A DNA stretch of 64,000 nt from positions 4,397,001-4,461,000 of the forward strand of contig NZ_CP136920.1 in the NCBI RefSeq assembly GCF_033100135.1, written 5' to 3'. Both the position numbers and the translations under genes were made by a program. This stretch comes from Rubellicoccus peritrichatus (lineage in GTDB: Bacteria > Verrucomicrobiota > Verrucomicrobiia > Opitutales > Cerasicoccaceae). Below are positions 63,776 through 64,000 of this stretch, piece by piece; positions within the stretch are counted from its first letter, which is position 1; each line of letters begins with the position of its first letter. The notes below the pieces were generated by a model. The model ran no database searches. It was not told where the DNA came from and saw only the letters and a list, made by a program, of their open reading frames with translations.

Positions 63776-64000
63776 ATGAAAAAAGTAACCATCATATCAC
63801 TCCTAATCGCAACCGGTCTATTGAATGCAAAGATTCCGTTAGAATTCACCGAAATCGAGTATGTCGCGAAACATCTAGACCGAATAAAAATAGAAGAAGT
63901 GAACCTAATCGAAACCGATGAACTTAAAATTGGAAGCGTGATTGAAGTTATTGGAAGCTACGAGCTAGGGTCTACCCAAAACGCTCTGTTAGGGCTTTCG
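63776..64000 (+). CDS. Cassette 9: exported protein, N-terminal part
   Basis: The gene runs off the right edge after 75 codons. Signal peptide MKKVTIISLLIATGLLNA, then IPLEFTEIEYVAKHLDRIKIEE and KIGSVIEVIGSYELGS. It starts 5 bp after attC 8, the same spacing as the other cassettes. Function unknown. Confidence 0.65.
   Translation, partial: MKKVTIISLLIATGLLNAKIPLEFTEIEYVAKHLDRIKIEEVNLIETDELKIGSVIEVIGSYELGSTQNALLGLS

Larger units (their letters stand above)
58503..64000 (+). mobile_element. Integron gene-cassette array without a visible integrase (CALIN)
   Basis: Eight complete small genes and the start of a ninth, all on the plus strand, are separated by attC-like hairpins that carry RYYYAAC-type and GTTRRRY-type end boxes (listed below). 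Stop codons fall within or beside each attC, and the next start codon lies 5-10 bp after the GTT box in most cassettes. This is the typical compact cassette layout. No IntI gene, no attI and no Pc promoter is seen to the left, where the exporter gene lies, and the array continues past the right end. Cassette lengths are about 440-910 bp, plus a longer first one. Confidence 0.85.

Noticed and set aside
63975-63995. CCAAAAC ... GTTAGGGC near the right edge as another attC
   Set aside because: The two boxes are only about 5 bp apart with no stem, and the sequence is inside the open frame of cassette 9.
1-64000. CRISPR array
   Set aside because: No regularly spaced direct repeats of 23-47 bp with unique spacers were found; the attC sites differ in sequence and spacing.

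Overview
The window looks like chromosome of a marine or other aquatic member of the Verrucomicrobiota, probably class Opitutia (Puniceicoccales or Coraliomargarita-like). The assignment is an inference from gene content: PEP-CTERM anchored proteins, an OmcB/DUF11-type lipoprotein of the PVC superphylum, very large malectin/PKD/LamG secreted enzymes, a giant PilX-like pseudopilin of Verrucomicrobial type, and heparinase-like lyases. No rRNA or marker-gene phylogeny is available in the window.

Region 1 (1-12.7 kb): a truncated spermidine-synthase-like gene, tRNA-Ser(GGA), then a tightly overlapping minus-strand operon (sodium:solute symporter, heparinase-II/III-like lyase, Gfo/Idh/MocA oxidoreductase, pseudopilin-like protein, second lyase-like protein). 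It diverges from a LacI-family regulator with a palindromic operator between them. This reads as a module that depolymerises an acidic polysaccharide outside the cytoplasm, imports the product with Na+ and oxidises or reduces it.

Region 2 (12.7-42.8 kb): a second carbohydrate locus. It holds two multidomain secreted esterases, a 2474-residue protein with a glycoside-hydrolase-like core and three tandem copies of a three-part module, a giant pseudopilin, a LacI regulator divergent from a GH94 phosphorylase, an SGNH esterase, a clan GH-A glycosidase with a CBM9-like domain, and a PEP-CTERM protein. Six near-identical copies of a 13-bp element (consensus GTGAACGTTATAT) lie only in the intergenic promoters of this region. 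I infer they are the operator of the LacI protein at 29.4-30.5 kb and that they tie the region into one regulon.

Region 3 (43-58 kb): mostly housekeeping genes: acyl-CoA ligase and priA, a DUF11/OmcB lipoprotein, a Fur-family regulator, nadA, tRNA-Ile(CAU), a corA gene cut off just before its membrane helices, a YacP-like NYN nuclease, an S26-like peptidase, and an outer-membrane-lipoprotein-sorting/MMPL exporter pair in which the exporter carries a cyclic-nucleotide-binding domain.

Region 4 (58.5 kb to the end): an array of integron gene cassettes. Eight small same-strand genes and the start of a ninth are separated by short imperfect hairpins with attC-type end boxes (RYYYAAC ... GTTRRRY). 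Stop codons lie in or just before the hairpin, and the next start codon lies 5-10 bp after it in most cassettes. No integron integrase gene is visible, so within this window it is a cluster of attC sites lacking an integrase (CALIN). This, together with the operator family, is the most noteworthy content of the window.
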